Shown one piece after another: positions 27,057-35,409 of a stretch of 42,146 nucleotides of DNA. The notes below the pieces were generated by a model, which was given only the letters and a program-made list of their open reading frames with translations, was not told the origin of the DNA and did not search any database. The stretch is from Chloroflexota bacterium. GTDB lineage: Bacteria; Chloroflexota; Anaerolineae; Anaerolineales; Anaerolineaceae. Where the stretch lies: NCBI GenBank assembly GCA_021779955.1, contig JAJXZS010000016.1, positions 1 to 42,146 on the forward strand, read 5' to 3'. Position numbers and translations under genes: made by a program. Numbering within the stretch: the first letter of the stretch is position 1; each line of letters starts with the position of its first letter.

Positions 27057-27788
27057 ATGTCTGATACTCCGTTGAAGATTCCACGGCACGTAGCTATCAT
27101 CATGGACGGCAATGGTCGCTGGGCAGAAGCCCGCGGCCTCAGCCGCTATGAGGGCCACCAGGCAGGCACCGAAAATCTGCGCAGGGTCATCCGCGCTGCC
27201 GCTGACATCGGCGTCCAGTATCTAACGGTCTACGCCTTTTCCACCGAAAACTGGGGACGCCCCAAAGACGAAGTGGAAGGTTTGATGATGCTCCTTGAGA
27301 CTACCATCGATAACGAACTGGAAGAGCTGATCGCTGAAGGAGTTCAAATACGCCACCTGGGAAGGCTCGAATCGATGCCCAAAGCCCTGGCGCGCAAGGT
27401 GGAACACTCGATCGATGCCACGAAAGAAAATCACCGCATCGTCCTGAACATTGCCTGGAATTACGGCGGGCGGGATGAAGTCGTCTACGCCGTACAAAAG
27501 ATAATCGCCGATCATATCGAGCCCGATCAGGTAACCGAGCAAATGATCAGCGATCACTTGTTCACCGGCGGCATTCCCGATCCCGACCTGGTGATCCGCA
27601 CATCGGGGGAATACCGCATCAGCAACTTCATGATCTGGCAATCCGCTTATGCCGAATGGTACTTTACGCCCACCCTCTGGCCCGATTTCGACAAGCACGA
27701 ACTCGAAAAGGCGATCGCCGTTTACGGCATGCGCGAACGCCGGTTTGGCAAGTTATCCGGCGGCAATGCGGACGTCGCCAATGGCTAA
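27057..27788 (+). CDS. uppS: Isoprenyl transferase (undecaprenyl diphosphate synthase family)
   Basis: 243 residues. Makes the cis-polyprenyl diphosphate lipid carrier for cell-wall synthesis. Catalytic D17 is in HVAIIMDGNGRWAEARG; YAFSTENWGRP and the C-terminal PDLVIRTSGEYRISNF with QSAYAEWYFTPTLWPDF are the family signatures. It overlaps the cdsA start by 8 bp. The start follows frr by 18 nt, with a weak ribosome site. Confidence 0.96.
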   Translation: MSDTPLKIPRHVAIIMDGNGRWAEARGLSRYEGHQAGTENLRRVIRAAADIGVQYLTVYAFSTENWGRPKDEVEGLMMLLETTIDNELEELIAEGVQIRHLGRLESMPKALARKVEHSIDATKENHRIVLNIAWNYGGRDEVVYAVQKIIADHIEPDQVTEQMISDHLFTGGIPDPDLVIRTSGEYRISNFMIWQSAYAEWYFTPTLWPDFDKHELEKAIAVYGMRERRFGKLSGGNADVANG

Positions 27789-28608
27789 CAACAACGACAT
27801 CACACTGCGTAAGCGTCTTGTCGTCATCGATATCATCATTCCCATCACGCTTCTCTTCGGCTTCCTGGGAGGATGGTATTTTTTTGCCTTCGTTACAGCC
27901 GTACTGCTGATTTCCGGTTGGGAGCTCTGGCGCATCTTCAAGATTGGGGGGTATGGCCCTTCCCTGGCGGTCATTCTCATCGCGATTGCTTCGCTCACGG
28001 TGGCCAGGCAGCTCTGGGGGCTCGCGTACAATGATCTCATCCTGGCAGCAATCGTACTCGTTGCCATGGCAGTCCATCTCGCTGAGCAGCAGCGCGACGC
28101 AAGCACCTCGGCAGTGGATTTCATGATTACGGTGGGAGTCGCTCTCTACCTGGGATGGCTGGGGAGTTACGCCATCAGCATGCGCAATCTGCCGGGCGGG
28201 CTCTACTGGGTCCTCCTGGTCTTCCCTGCCGTCTCTTTGGCCGACGCCGGCGGATACATTTTCGGCAGGCTGTTTGGCAGACATAAAATCGCCGATAAAG
28301 TCAGCCCGAACAAGACATGGGCAGGCTATTTCGGCGGAATTGTACTGAGCATTATTGGCTCAATCGGCATCGCGGCGCTGTTTCATGTGATTGTCCCTTC
28401 GATTGTGATCCTCGACGGCCTGATCATCGGCCTGGTAATCTCGATCCTTACACCTCTCGGCGACTTCGGGGAAAGCATGCTTAAGCGCCAGTTCGGCGTC
28501 AAAGACACGAGCAATATCCTCCCCGGTCATGGAGGCATACTGGATCGGATCGATTCATCGCTCTGGGCAGCCGCGATCGGATATGCCCTGATTCTTCTTC
28601 TCAAATAG
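27781..28608 (+). CDS. cdsA: Phosphatidate cytidylyltransferase
   Basis: 275 residues from ATG 27781, which overlaps uppS by 8 bp; the frame is open further upstream but that lies inside uppS. Makes CDP-diacylglycerol for phospholipids. About seven or eight hydrophobic segments are present. The CTP-transferase signature near the C-terminus reads LKRQFGVKDTSNILPGHGG followed by ILDRIDS, with the upstream DAGGYIFGRLFGRHKI and SPNKTWAGYFGG segments. Confidence 0.95.
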   Translation: MANNNDITLRKRLVVIDIIIPITLLFGFLGGWYFFAFVTAVLLISGWELWRIFKIGGYGPSLAVILIAIASLTVARQLWGLAYNDLILAAIVLVAMAVHLAEQQRDASTSAVDFMITVGVALYLGWLGSYAISMRNLPGGLYWVLLVFPAVSLADAGGYIFGRLFGRHKIADKVSPNKTWAGYFGGIVLSIIGSIGIAALFHVIVPSIVILDGLIIGLVISILTPLGDFGESMLKRQFGVKDTSNILPGHGGILDRIDSSLWAAAIGYALILLLK

Positions 28609-28635
28609 TTCCCGGATGATTCCAAAGGAGGAAAG

Positions 28636-29628
28636 ATGGACAGCGACACCAGACAACCAACCCGCAATCTGGCGTTGGACCTTGTGCGCGTCACCGAAGC
28701 CGCCGCGTTATCGGCGGGCAGGTTTGTGGGCAGAGGTGACAAGATTGGCGCGGATAGGGCGGCGGTCGATGGTATGCGCTTGATTCTCAACACAGTGCCC
28801 ATGAACGGCGTAGTCGTGATCGGTGAAGGCGAAAAAGACGAAGCGCCCATGCTTTTCAACGGCGAATTTTGCGGCACCGGCGAACCTCCCGATCTGGATA
28901 TCGCCGTAGATCCAATCGACGGAACCCGCCCGGTTGCCAACGGATCGGCGAATGCCATCTCAACGGTGGCGCTTGCCCCTCGCGGGACCATGTTCAACCC
29001 CGGACCTTTCCTTTATATGTACAAAATTGCGGTCGGCCGCGAAGCCAAAGATGTGATCGATGTCGAAGCGCCCGTTGCCGACAATCTCCAAAAGATTGCC
29101 AAAGCCAAAGGGGAAGACGTGAACGACCTGACCGTTGTGATTCTCGACCGTCCGAGGCATGAAAAACTTGTCGCCGAGGTGCGGGCAGCCGGCGCGCGCA
29201 TCCGCTTCATCCAGGATGGCGACGTGGCTGGTGCTCTGATGACCGCCCTCCCCGAGACAGGCATCGACGTTCTTCTCGGCATCGGCGGCTCGCCTGAAGC
29301 TGTTTTGGCCGCGGCAGGGCTCAAGTGCCTCGATGGGAACATCCAGACCAAACTCATTTTACACAACCCCGAAGACCTCAAAAAAGGCAACCCCATGGGT
29401 TATAAAGAGGGACAGGTGTTGATGATGGAAGACCTCATCTCTTCAGATGATGTGTTCTTTGCAGCGACAGGCATCACCACGGGCGATCTGCTCGAAGGCG
29501 TGCATTACTATTCAGACTACGCGCACACCGAGAGCCTGGTAATGCGCGGGCTCACGCAAACATCCAGGCGGATCAACGCCACCCACCGCATCAGCCGCCT
29601 TGCCGAGATCAGCACAATCCCTTACTAG
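28636..29628 (+). CDS. glpX: Class II fructose-1,6-bisphosphatase
   Basis: 330 residues, the GlpX type. Removes the 1-phosphate of fructose-1,6-bisphosphate in gluconeogenesis. Metal and substrate motifs: IGEGEKDEAPML (62-73), DIAVDPIDGTRPV (88-100) and LGIGGSPEAVLAAA. A near-perfect AAAGGAGG ribosome site precedes the ATG. It follows cdsA by 27 nt and is closed by a strong terminator, so it is probably the last gene of the frr-uppS-cdsA operon. Confidence 0.95.
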   Translation: MDSDTRQPTRNLALDLVRVTEAAALSAGRFVGRGDKIGADRAAVDGMRLILNTVPMNGVVVIGEGEKDEAPMLFNGEFCGTGEPPDLDIAVDPIDGTRPVANGSANAISTVALAPRGTMFNPGPFLYMYKIAVGREAKDVIDVEAPVADNLQKIAKAKGEDVNDLTVVILDRPRHEKLVAEVRAAGARIRFIQDGDVAGALMTALPETGIDVLLGIGGSPEAVLAAAGLKCLDGNIQTKLILHNPEDLKKGNPMGYKEGQVLMMEDLISSDDVFFAATGITTGDLLEGVHYYSDYAHTESLVMRGLTQTSRRINATHRISRLAEISTIPY

Positions 29629-29650
29629 AAATCACTCAGCCCCCTGATTA

Positions 29651-29683
29651 AAAAGACAGCCCCGAGTATCGGGGCTGTCTTAT
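29651..29683. terminator. Bidirectional intrinsic terminator
   Basis: AAGACAGCCCCGA (29653-29665) pairs perfectly with TCGGGGCTGTCTT (29669-29681) around GTA, with A- and T-runs on the two sides. It serves glpX (plus) and the SIMPL lipoprotein gene (minus). Confidence 0.88.
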
Positions 29684-29694
29684 CCATATGGCTG

Positions 29695-30414
29695 TTACTT
29701 GATCTCGTAAGTCAGATTTGCGTTGGCTGTGATCAGCAGTTGCCCGGCTGAGACAGGTACCGAGCCTGAAGCCATGGGAGCTGCAGATCCGCCGCCCTTG
29801 CCTTCATACATCGGGATCGTGCCGCCGCTGGTTGAGACACTGACATTCTGCAGGTCGCCCAGGGTGACGCCAGCTGCCTTGGCAATTCCTTCAGCTTCAG
29901 ATTTTGCCTGGGCGATCGCCAAATCACGCGCCTGAGCCAGTGCTTCATCCTTGTTGCTCACGTCGAATGAGATGCCGTTGATCGCATTGGCGCCGGATCG
30001 GACAACGGTGTCGAGCAGGGTGCCCAACTTGGTCAGATCGCGCACGGTGATATAGATGGTGTTGTCTACCGCGTAATATTTACGGGTGATGCTGCCATCA
30101 GGACCGTAATCCGTCATGGGGTAGACGTTGAAATTGGTGGTCTGAATGTCTTTGGCTTCGACACCCAACGCCTGCACCGACGCAGCGATATTCGCTGCTT
30201 GGGTGTTGCTCTTGTTCAGCGCGTCCGAAACCTGATCGGCATCAGAATGAACGCCAACATAAACGTAAGCAAGGTCAGGAACGATATAAACTTCGCCCGT
30301 TCCAAAAGAACTGATGGTGCGGATTTGGGGGGCATTGGCCGGAGTAATGGTGCATGCAGCCAAAGCGGTGATCAGCAATGCGCTTCCCACGATCAATCCC
30401 AGACTTCTTTTCAT
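29695..30414 (-). CDS. SIMPL-domain (DUF541) lipoprotein
   Basis: 239 residues from ATG 30414 (AGGAGAG upstream). A lipoprotein signal ends in the lipobox ALAAC near residue 20, so it is anchored outside the cytoplasmic membrane. The SIMPL domain fills the rest: ISSFGTGEVYIVPDLAYVYV at its start, then SVQALGVEAKDIQTTNFNVYP, and a C-terminal LTYEIK strand. SIMPL proteins are widespread and of uncertain function. A TATAAT at 30479-30484 (minus) could be its -10; a terminator upstream separates it from the LiaF-like cassette. Confidence 0.88.
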   Translation of the reverse strand: MKRSLGLIVGSALLITALAACTITPANAPQIRTISSFGTGEVYIVPDLAYVYVGVHSDADQVSDALNKSNTQAANIAASVQALGVEAKDIQTTNFNVYPMTDYGPDGSITRKYYAVDNTIYITVRDLTKLGTLLDTVVRSGANAINGISFDVSNKDEALAQARDLAIAQAKSEAEGIAKAAGVTLGDLQNVSVSTSGGTIPMYEGKGGGSAAPMASGSVPVSAGQLLITANANLTYEIK

Positions 30415-30510
30415 TGTGCTCTCCTCTGTAACCTTTATAGAACCTAGACGCCAGGAAGCCGTTCTTTGTTCCAGTCCAATTATAGCTGTTATGGGTGACT
30501 TGCCCTGGAC

Positions 30511-30554
30511 ATCCAAAACAAAAACACATCCTGATTGTCTTCAGGATGCGTTTT
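30511..30554 (-). terminator. Terminator of the LiaF-like/PspC operon
   Basis: AAAACACATCCTGA (30521-30534) pairs with TCAGGATGCGTTTT (30541-30554), with one mismatch and a 6-nt loop. On the minus strand it is followed by TTTTTGTTTT. It lies 24 bp past the last cassette gene. Confidence 0.82.
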
Positions 30555-30577
30555 GTTCTTCTCCAACGATATGTCCT

Positions 30578-31627
30578 CTAAGGAAGCTTGACGATCTGCA
30601 ACGATCCGATCGCCGTGCTGACATGCAGATCGATTACGTTACCGGAGCAGCCTTGCGGCGCCTGGTAGATCACTTCGCCATTGACATTGGCATAGCCTGC
30701 CGGAAGCTTGAGCTCGGAGATTCCCCGGTCCACCGAAATGTTCACTGCCGCGCAGGATGGGATTCTCAGTACGACCTCGCCAATTGCGGTATTGATATCC
30801 CCATTCAGCGACCTGCCTGAAGGGAGTTCGATGGTGGTTGTGCCAACACCCAGGTTGGCATCGAGGGTTTCGAGTTGTGTTTGGCTCAGGTCGATCGCCA
30901 TGCTGCCGGCGCCCATGTCGACCTTTATCGTCAATGGGATCGCGTTTGTTACAGCCAGGTTCCAGGTCATCTGCTCGCTTCCATTAGCCCCAATGGTAAC
31001 ACCGGGGCCTTCGAGCATATAGGAGCTTTGCCCATTCTTTGGCGCGTTGTAATGGGGCGCAAATTGGCTTGATTCGGGGAGGCTGACTGTGCCGGAGACG
31101 AGCGTGTTTGCACCGGCTCCGCCTTGTAGATCGAACTCTCCAGCTCCAATCGAGTATTGCATGGACGATGAAGTTGCTCCGTTTAATGCCTGGTTGATGT
31201 TCACGGGATGATAAGCCGTGCCAAAAGGAGATGCCAGAGCAAACCAGAAGATTGCAGCCACAAGCGCTAGCCCGACCAGCACCTTGGCAAGCACAGACCA
31301 GGTGGAGCGGCCGTGTCCAAAGGCGAGGTCGAGCCCGATGCCGATCAGGAAAATCGGCCAGAGCCGGAGGAGGAGCTCCCAGGCGTTTTGGGCAAAGTAA
31401 CCCAGGTTGCCGAGCAGAAGAACCACGCCGAAGCCGAGCAGGACGAGGGGACCGATCCAACCGTCCCGGCGATATAGGCCATCCAGGCCGCCGATGATCA
31501 ATACCGCGGGCCAATACGTGCCCAACACGCTCCAGGTCGTTCCCTGGACGTAACCAAAATTCACCAGGAAAAGCAAAACACCCGCGGCAACCAATAGGAG
31601 TGGAAAAAACAGGCTTCTGGGTCTCAT
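30578..31627 (-). CDS. LiaF-like membrane protein with C-terminal beta (toastrack-like) domain
   Basis: 349 residues. The N-terminal half has about five or six hydrophobic segments with the LiaI/LiaF-type motif (PLLLVAAGVLLFLVNFGYV; WPAVLIIGGLDGLYRRD; LLRLWPIFLIGIGLDLAFG). From about 150 it is an exported beta-rich domain with repeated strand motifs (SIGAGEFDLQGGAG, VDMGAGSMAIDL, LGVGTTTIELPSG, HVSTAIGSLQIV), as in the LiaF/DUF4097 toastrack fold. LiaF in Firmicutes senses envelope stress and inhibits a two-component system; no LiaRS pair is adjacent here. It is the last gene of the cassette, 3 nt after the PspC gene. Confidence 0.8.
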   Translation of the reverse strand: MRPRSLFFPLLLVAAGVLLFLVNFGYVQGTTWSVLGTYWPAVLIIGGLDGLYRRDGWIGPLVLLGFGVVLLLGNLGYFAQNAWELLLRLWPIFLIGIGLDLAFGHGRSTWSVLAKVLVGLALVAAIFWFALASPFGTAYHPVNINQALNGATSSSMQYSIGAGEFDLQGGAGANTLVSGTVSLPESSQFAPHYNAPKNGQSSYMLEGPGVTIGANGSEQMTWNLAVTNAIPLTIKVDMGAGSMAIDLSQTQLETLDANLGVGTTTIELPSGRSLNGDINTAIGEVVLRIPSCAAVNISVDRGISELKLPAGYANVNGEVIYQAPQGCSGNVIDLHVSTAIGSLQIVKLP

Positions 31628-31630
31628 ATT

Positions 31631-32086
31631 TTACTTCTCCCTCGTCACTCTTAAAATGAGCACAACTCCTGCGGCGATCAATACCACAGCCCAGATCGTC
31701 CCGCCCGAAAGCCAGCTCAGCCATGGAATATGCAGCGCCTGTACGATCAGGTAGCCGCCATAAATGACTAAACCAATGCCAATGATCTTCAAAGCATTCG
31801 GATTGGGCTTGCGCACCGCATCCACGAATTCATCACGCATGTTTTCTGCCCGTTCTCGCAATACGTGCTCATCCAGAATTTCTGGCTGCGAGGGTTGCCC
31901 GGCTGGCTCTTCGGGAACCACGATCCACATGATAAGATATGCCAGAACGCCGATCCCTCCGGCCAGCGTGATCAGGATGAAAGCAATTCGCACCAGGGTT
32001 GGGTCGATTCTCAAATATTTGGCCAACCCTGCGCAAACACCCCCCAAAACGACATCAGTTCTACTGCGATATAGGCGATTATCCAT
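31631..32086 (-). CDS. PspC-domain membrane protein
   Basis: 151 residues from ATG 32086 (a longer frame from 32137 lacks support). The PspC domain is at about 1-65: LYRSRTDVVLGGVCAGLAKY, then IDPTLVRIAFILITLAGGIG, with the end motif WIVVPEEP. A charged linker (about 66-105) precedes two hydrophobic segments. PspC links phage-shock and Lia-type envelope-stress systems in many bacteria. It sits between two membrane genes of the same tight operon, which supports an envelope role. Confidence 0.88.
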   Translation of the reverse strand: MDNRLYRSRTDVVLGGVCAGLAKYLRIDPTLVRIAFILITLAGGIGVLAYLIMWIVVPEEPAGQPSQPEILDEHVLRERAENMRDEFVDAVRKPNPNALKIIGIGLVIYGGYLIVQALHIPWLSWLSGGTIWAVVLIAAGVVLILRVTREK

Positions 32087-32099
32087 GGCTACCTCTATT

Positions 32100-32738
32100 C
32101 TATTTACGCCTGGCTGAACGCACGACCATGTACACACCGATCACTAAAAGCGCCGCGGGCCAAATATAAGCAAAGATGGTGTTCGTGAGTGCGTTCGAAG
32201 TGGCAAGAATGATCAGCCCTATCGCCGCGCAGATACCGGCAGGGATCCAGGGCCACTTTTCAGTCTTGCCTACGGGCATGAGCCCGAGTACGCCAAAGGT
32301 GATTGCCAGCCCAAAGAAGAATACCGCGCCGGAGATTGCGCCGCTGAACGGAGCGATCAGCGCAACCACCGCCAGGGTAAGCAGTACGCCTGCAGGGATG
32401 ATCGCCCACCAGAACTCGCGGTGCAGCAGGTAAATTACCAGGAAGCTGGCTCCGATCATGCCAAGGAAGAACCCTCCGCCAAACTCGGACAGCCCTGGCG
32501 CGAGCTCAGCCATGGCGATTAGACCACCTATGCCCACCAAAGTAAAGCCGGGGATCAAAGCCCACCAATGCTCGTTGTTGTTCACGAACACATAGAAAAA
32601 GATTGCTCCTCCCAGGACGAAAAGCCCCGCGAAGACCAGCGCGCCGACATCCACATGCAGGAACTGCTGAAAGAAGAAAAGCAATCCCAGGAAGATGAGT
32701 AAGGCGCCAAAGAACACTCTGGACGATTTTGCAGTCAT
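32100..32738 (-). CDS. LiaI-like multi-pass membrane protein with internal repeats
   Basis: 212 residues from ATG 32738 (GGAG upstream). About eight hydrophobic segments. Three internal repeats share a Trp-x-x-I-P-x-G-type motif: WWALIPGFTLVGIGGLI, WWAIIPAGVLLTLAVVAL and WPWIPAGICAAIGLI. The same motif (WTLIPGFVGVG) occurs in the first gene of the cassette, so the two are probably related. It ends in a basic tail (RSARRK). Function unknown. Confidence 0.75.
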   Translation of the reverse strand: MTAKSSRVFFGALLIFLGLLFFFQQFLHVDVGALVFAGLFVLGGAIFFYVFVNNNEHWWALIPGFTLVGIGGLIAMAELAPGLSEFGGGFFLGMIGASFLVIYLLHREFWWAIIPAGVLLTLAVVALIAPFSGAISGAVFFFGLAITFGVLGLMPVGKTEKWPWIPAGICAAIGLIILATSNALTNTIFAYIWPAALLVIGVYMVVRSARRK

Positions 32739-32751
32739 GATCGCACTCCTT

Positions 32752-33555
32752 TTAGTTGATATCCACCGAGCCGAGACCGCTCTCGACGAAAATTTCTGCT
32801 TTATTTGACGCCGATGCGTAATCCGGCGATTCGTAGCGTCCACCGACATGCGGGAACCTGGATTCATTTACTTTCACCCCGGATAGTCCGGCGTTCACCG
32901 AGATCGATGCTGCAACGCCCATGGGAATCATGAGGTTCATGCTCGCCAGCCCAGACTTGACGGTCGCGCGGGTATAGCCTGCAGCAGAGGGCAGCGTGAT
33001 GTCTGTCTTGCTTGCGCCGGTCTCGAGCACGAGACTGCGCACATGTGTGTCTGAAAGGTTGAGAATTTCTTCATTTGCGCCGGTGTGCAGGTGCAGGTCC
33101 AGGGGGATCTGCGGATTGATGCCCAATTTCCATTCGAAACCTTGTTCGCCGGCAGCCCATGGGCCTTCCCAAACTCGCTCCGATGGCGTCCGCAAGGTAA
33201 GCACAACCTTGCTTCCCTGCATCGTCCGGTCAGAGAGCACTCCGCCTACAAAGCTGCCGCCTGCAAGTTCTGCCGGATTATTGGATGCCGAGATCTGAAG
33301 GCGTCCGGCGCCGTAGTGTACCTGGATCTCCCCTTCGGTGGCAGATTCCACCGGAAAGGAAGCCTGCTCGGCTGTATACGTCCCTGCATGCATCCATCTT
33401 CTGGGGCGGGAAATAAACCAGACCCCAAGCAGCACCAGAAGGACCGGCCAGAAGAAATTCCAGATGCGGCTGTCAACGTATCCAAGGTTGATCGCCAGCA
33501 GAACCGCACCCAGTAGAACGATGAAAACCCCAAAAAACACGCCACCTCGTCTCAT
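32752..33555 (-). CDS. LiaF-like protein with two membrane segments and toastrack-like domain
   Basis: 267 residues. Two N-terminal hydrophobic segments (VFFGVFIVLLGAVLLAINLG; FFWPVLLVLLGVWFI) of the LiaI/LiaF type, a basic stop (RPRRWMH), then a beta-rich domain from about 65 with G-x-G/S strand motifs (VHYGAGRLQIS, TGASKTDITL, KSGLASMNLMI, NAGLSGVKVN, VESGLGSVDIN). The build resembles the 349-residue gene at the end of the operon with fewer membrane segments. It is 12-13 nt from both neighbours. Confidence 0.78.
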   Translation of the reverse strand: MRRGGVFFGVFIVLLGAVLLAINLGYVDSRIWNFFWPVLLVLLGVWFISRPRRWMHAGTYTAEQASFPVESATEGEIQVHYGAGRLQISASNNPAELAGGSFVGGVLSDRTMQGSKVVLTLRTPSERVWEGPWAAGEQGFEWKLGINPQIPLDLHLHTGANEEILNLSDTHVRSLVLETGASKTDITLPSAAGYTRATVKSGLASMNLMIPMGVAASISVNAGLSGVKVNESRFPHVGGRYESPDYASASNKAEIFVESGLGSVDIN

Positions 33556-33567
33556 TTCACCATCTCC

Positions 33568-34080
33568 TTAGTATTTACGCAGCAGGGCGCGAACGCCAAG
33601 CAGCACCCCCGCTGCAATCAATAGCAGCGGCCAATATGGACCAAAATTCGTGAGGCCGCCAAAAATGGCGGCAAAGATGACAAACAGAACAACGCTTGTT
33701 CCAATGGAATCCAGCGCCGAGCGGATCGGATGCCTGTCGCGCGCGCCGAGCAGATTGGCAATGATCATTCCGACCCCAACAAAGCCGGGAATCAGCGTCC
33801 AAAGATAGGCCCAGCTTCCCCAATTATTCGTTGTTGCCTGATAAAACAGAATACCGCCTACACCCGCGACAATCGTCGCAGGAATGGCCATATCCGGAGC
33901 GCGCAGCGCAATCCCCAGGATGAGCAGAACTACTGCCGCGCCTTCGATGATCAAGACCCATGAATTTTGCTGGTCGATCAGTGTATTCAGACCGGGCACA
34001 ATCTGCACCATGGCAAAGAACAGCCCCGCCAGGATGAGTAAGGTTCCGATGACGATTGTGGAACGGTGGCTTTCATTCAT
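33568..34080 (-). CDS. Multi-pass membrane protein, first gene of the LiaF-like cassette
   Basis: 170 residues from ATG 34080, which has a perfect AGGAGG. About six hydrophobic segments: STIVIGTLLILAGLFFAMV, VLIIEGAAVVLLILGIALR, IPATIVAGVGGILFY, WTLIPGFVGVGMIIANLL, SVVLFVIFAAIFGGL and WPLLLIAAGVLLGVRALL. The last resembles the WP-hLhhGhhhL motif of LiaI/DUF5668-like segments found in the other cassette genes. Its promoter was not identified with confidence. Function unknown; linkage with PspC suggests membrane stress. Confidence 0.75.
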   Translation of the reverse strand: MNESHRSTIVIGTLLILAGLFFAMVQIVPGLNTLIDQQNSWVLIIEGAAVVLLILGIALRAPDMAIPATIVAGVGGILFYQATTNNWGSWAYLWTLIPGFVGVGMIIANLLGARDRHPIRSALDSIGTSVVLFVIFAAIFGGLTNFGPYWPLLLIAAGVLLGVRALLRKY

Positions 34081-34189
34081 GCTTTCCTCCTGCCAATCTT
34101 GCGTTAGATAATCAATATACGCAATTCGGTGGAAAAAGGTTGTTTCAAACAGGGTTGAATTTGCAGTATATGAATTTCGCAAATCTTTC

Positions 34190-34217
34190 TTGACAGAATA
34201 GCGTGATGGCTTATAAT
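34190..34217 (+). promoter_or_regulatory. Perfect-consensus promoter of cysK-cysE
   Basis: TTGACA (34190-34195), a 16-bp spacer and TATAAT (34212-34217). Transcription would start near 34224, giving a leader of about 225 nt before cysK. Confidence 0.82.
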
Positions 34218-34251
34218 ACGATAAATTAAGTCATAATAGGTTGGAGTAAGA

Positions 34252-34293
34252 ATGATTCGAAATTGCATGTGTCCCTGGCGGGGATCGGACTGA
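34252..34293 (+). CDS. Candidate 13-residue leader peptide with two Cys codons
   Basis: ATG 34252 preceded by GGAG (8 nt) encodes MIRNCMCPWRGSD and stops at TGA 34291-34293. Cys codons are at positions 5 and 7. It lies about 30 nt inside the predicted cysK transcript. Short Cys-rich leader frames upstream of cysteine-synthesis genes act as attenuators in some bacteria. Here the idea rests on position, ribosome site, codon content and downstream pairing only. Confidence 0.55.
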   Translation: MIRNCMCPWRGSD

Positions 34294-34431
34294 CCACCGC
34301 CTGACGGATTCAAAATCACGGTCAACATTCAGGTGGCGGAAAGCGTCCCCGCACAATTCACTCCCAAGCGGAGAGTCGTCAATGTGCAGGCAAAAGCTGA
34401 TGCCACTTTTGATTTAAGTTGACCGTGTTTT
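34278..34431 (+). promoter_or_regulatory. Candidate attenuator: mutually exclusive stems in the cysK leader
   Basis: Stem A: GCGGGGA (34278-34284) with TCCCCGC (34346-34352). Stem B: CCGCCTGA (34297-34304) with TCAGGTGG (34329-34336), one G-T pair. Stem C: CACGGTCAAC (34317-34326) with GTTGACCGTG (34418-34427), a perfect 10-bp match followed by TTTTATTT. A and B each cross C, so they cannot form together with it as nested stems. C resembles a terminator with a long (91-nt) loop. The leader peptide overlaps the left arm of A and ends just before B. Confidence 0.42.
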
Positions 34432-34451
34432 ATTTGGAATTTGAGGGACAT

Positions 34452-35384
34452 ATGAAAATTGCGGATAATGTGACCGAACTCGTGGGAAATACCCCTCTGG
34501 TTCGTTTGAACAGAATTGCTGAAGGGGCAAAAGCAGAAGTCGTCGCCAAATTGGAATACTACAATCCATCTCACTCGGTGAAAGACCGTATCGGCATCTC
34601 CATGATCGACGCTGCCGAAAAGGCAGGCAGGCTGAACAAGGATTCCATCATCCTGGAGCCGACGAGCGGCAATACCGGTATCGCCCTGGCGCTCGTCAGT
34701 GCCGCGCGGAATTACAGGTGCATCATCGTCATGCCCGACACCATGAGCAAAGAACGCAGAATGCTGATGCGCGCCTACGGCGCCGAGCTCATTCTTACCC
34801 CGGGCAGCGCAGGCATGGCCGGCGCGATCCAAAAAGCCGAGGAACTTGCAGCTTCAGACGCGCGCTACTTCATGCCCCAGCAATTCAAGAATCCCGCCAA
34901 TCCTGAAATCCACCGCCAAACCACGGCCGAGGAAATCTGGCGCGATACGGATGGCAAAGTGGATCTCGTCGTTGCCGGCGTCGGCACAGGTGGAACGATC
35001 ACCGGCATCGGCGAGGCGTTGAAATCGCGCAAGCCCTCCATCCGGATCGTGGCAGTCGAGCCCGATGCGTCGCCTGTGCTTTCGGGCGGGCAAAAGGGTC
35101 CGCATGCCTTGCAGGGGCTGGGCGCCGGTTTCATCCCCGAAGTGCTGAATCCCCATGTCTATGACGAAATCGTGCGCGTGACCAACGAAGACGCCATCGA
35201 AAGCGCCCGCCAGATGGCCCGGCAGGAAGGCTTGCTTGTGGGTATTTCGGCAGGAGCTGCCACATGGGCTGCGCTGCAGGTCGCCCGGCGCCCTGAAAAT
35301 GAAGGAAAATTGGTCGTTGTGATCGTTCCCGATTTTGGCGAACGCTACCTGAGCACTGCGCTCTTCGCCAACCTGGCTGATTAA
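34452..35384 (+). CDS. cysK: Cysteine synthase (O-acetylserine sulfhydrylase)
   Basis: 310 residues from ATG 34452 (GAGGG upstream); an upstream in-frame start at 34419 lies within the leader stem and is unlikely. PLP-dependent; makes cysteine from O-acetylserine and sulfide. PLP lysine K44 is in [10 protein letters not shown], the phosphate and substrate loop is [10 protein letters not shown] (69-78), and the glycine-rich [13 protein letters not shown] lies near 175-187. The next gene, cysE, starts 25 nt on and makes its substrate. Confidence 0.95.
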   Translation: MKIADNVTELVGNTPLVRLNRIAEGAKAEVVAKLEYYNPSHSVKDRIGISMIDAAEKAGRLNKDSIILEPTSGNTGIALALVSAARNYRCIIVMPDTMSKERRMLMRAYGAELILTPGSAGMAGAIQKAEELAASDARYFMPQQFKNPANPEIHRQTTAEEIWRDTDGKVDLVVAGVGTGGTITGIGEALKSRKPSIRIVAVEPDASPVLSGGQKGPHALQGLGAGFIPEVLNPHVYDEIVRVTNEDAIESARQMARQEGLLVGISAGAATWAALQVARRPENEGKLVVVIVPDFGERYLSTALFANLAD

Positions 35385-35409
35385 TTGCGGCCTGACTGGA
35401 GTGTGAATC

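Larger units (their letters stand above)
34081..34451. other. Divergent region between the LiaF-like cassette and cysK
   Basis: 371 bp. The left part (34081-34189) is AT-rich and should hold the cassette promoter, which I could not place. The right part holds the cysK promoter (34190-34217), a 13-codon leader reading frame (34252-34293) and a structured leader. Confidence 0.7.

Noticed and set aside
34329-34352. T-box antiterminator in the cysK leader (AGGTGG...GCGTCCCCG resembles the T-box core)
   Set aside because: The conserved NACCGCG part of the T-box is missing, and there is not enough sequence upstream for a stem I with specifier loop. The Cys-codon leader frame is a better explanation.
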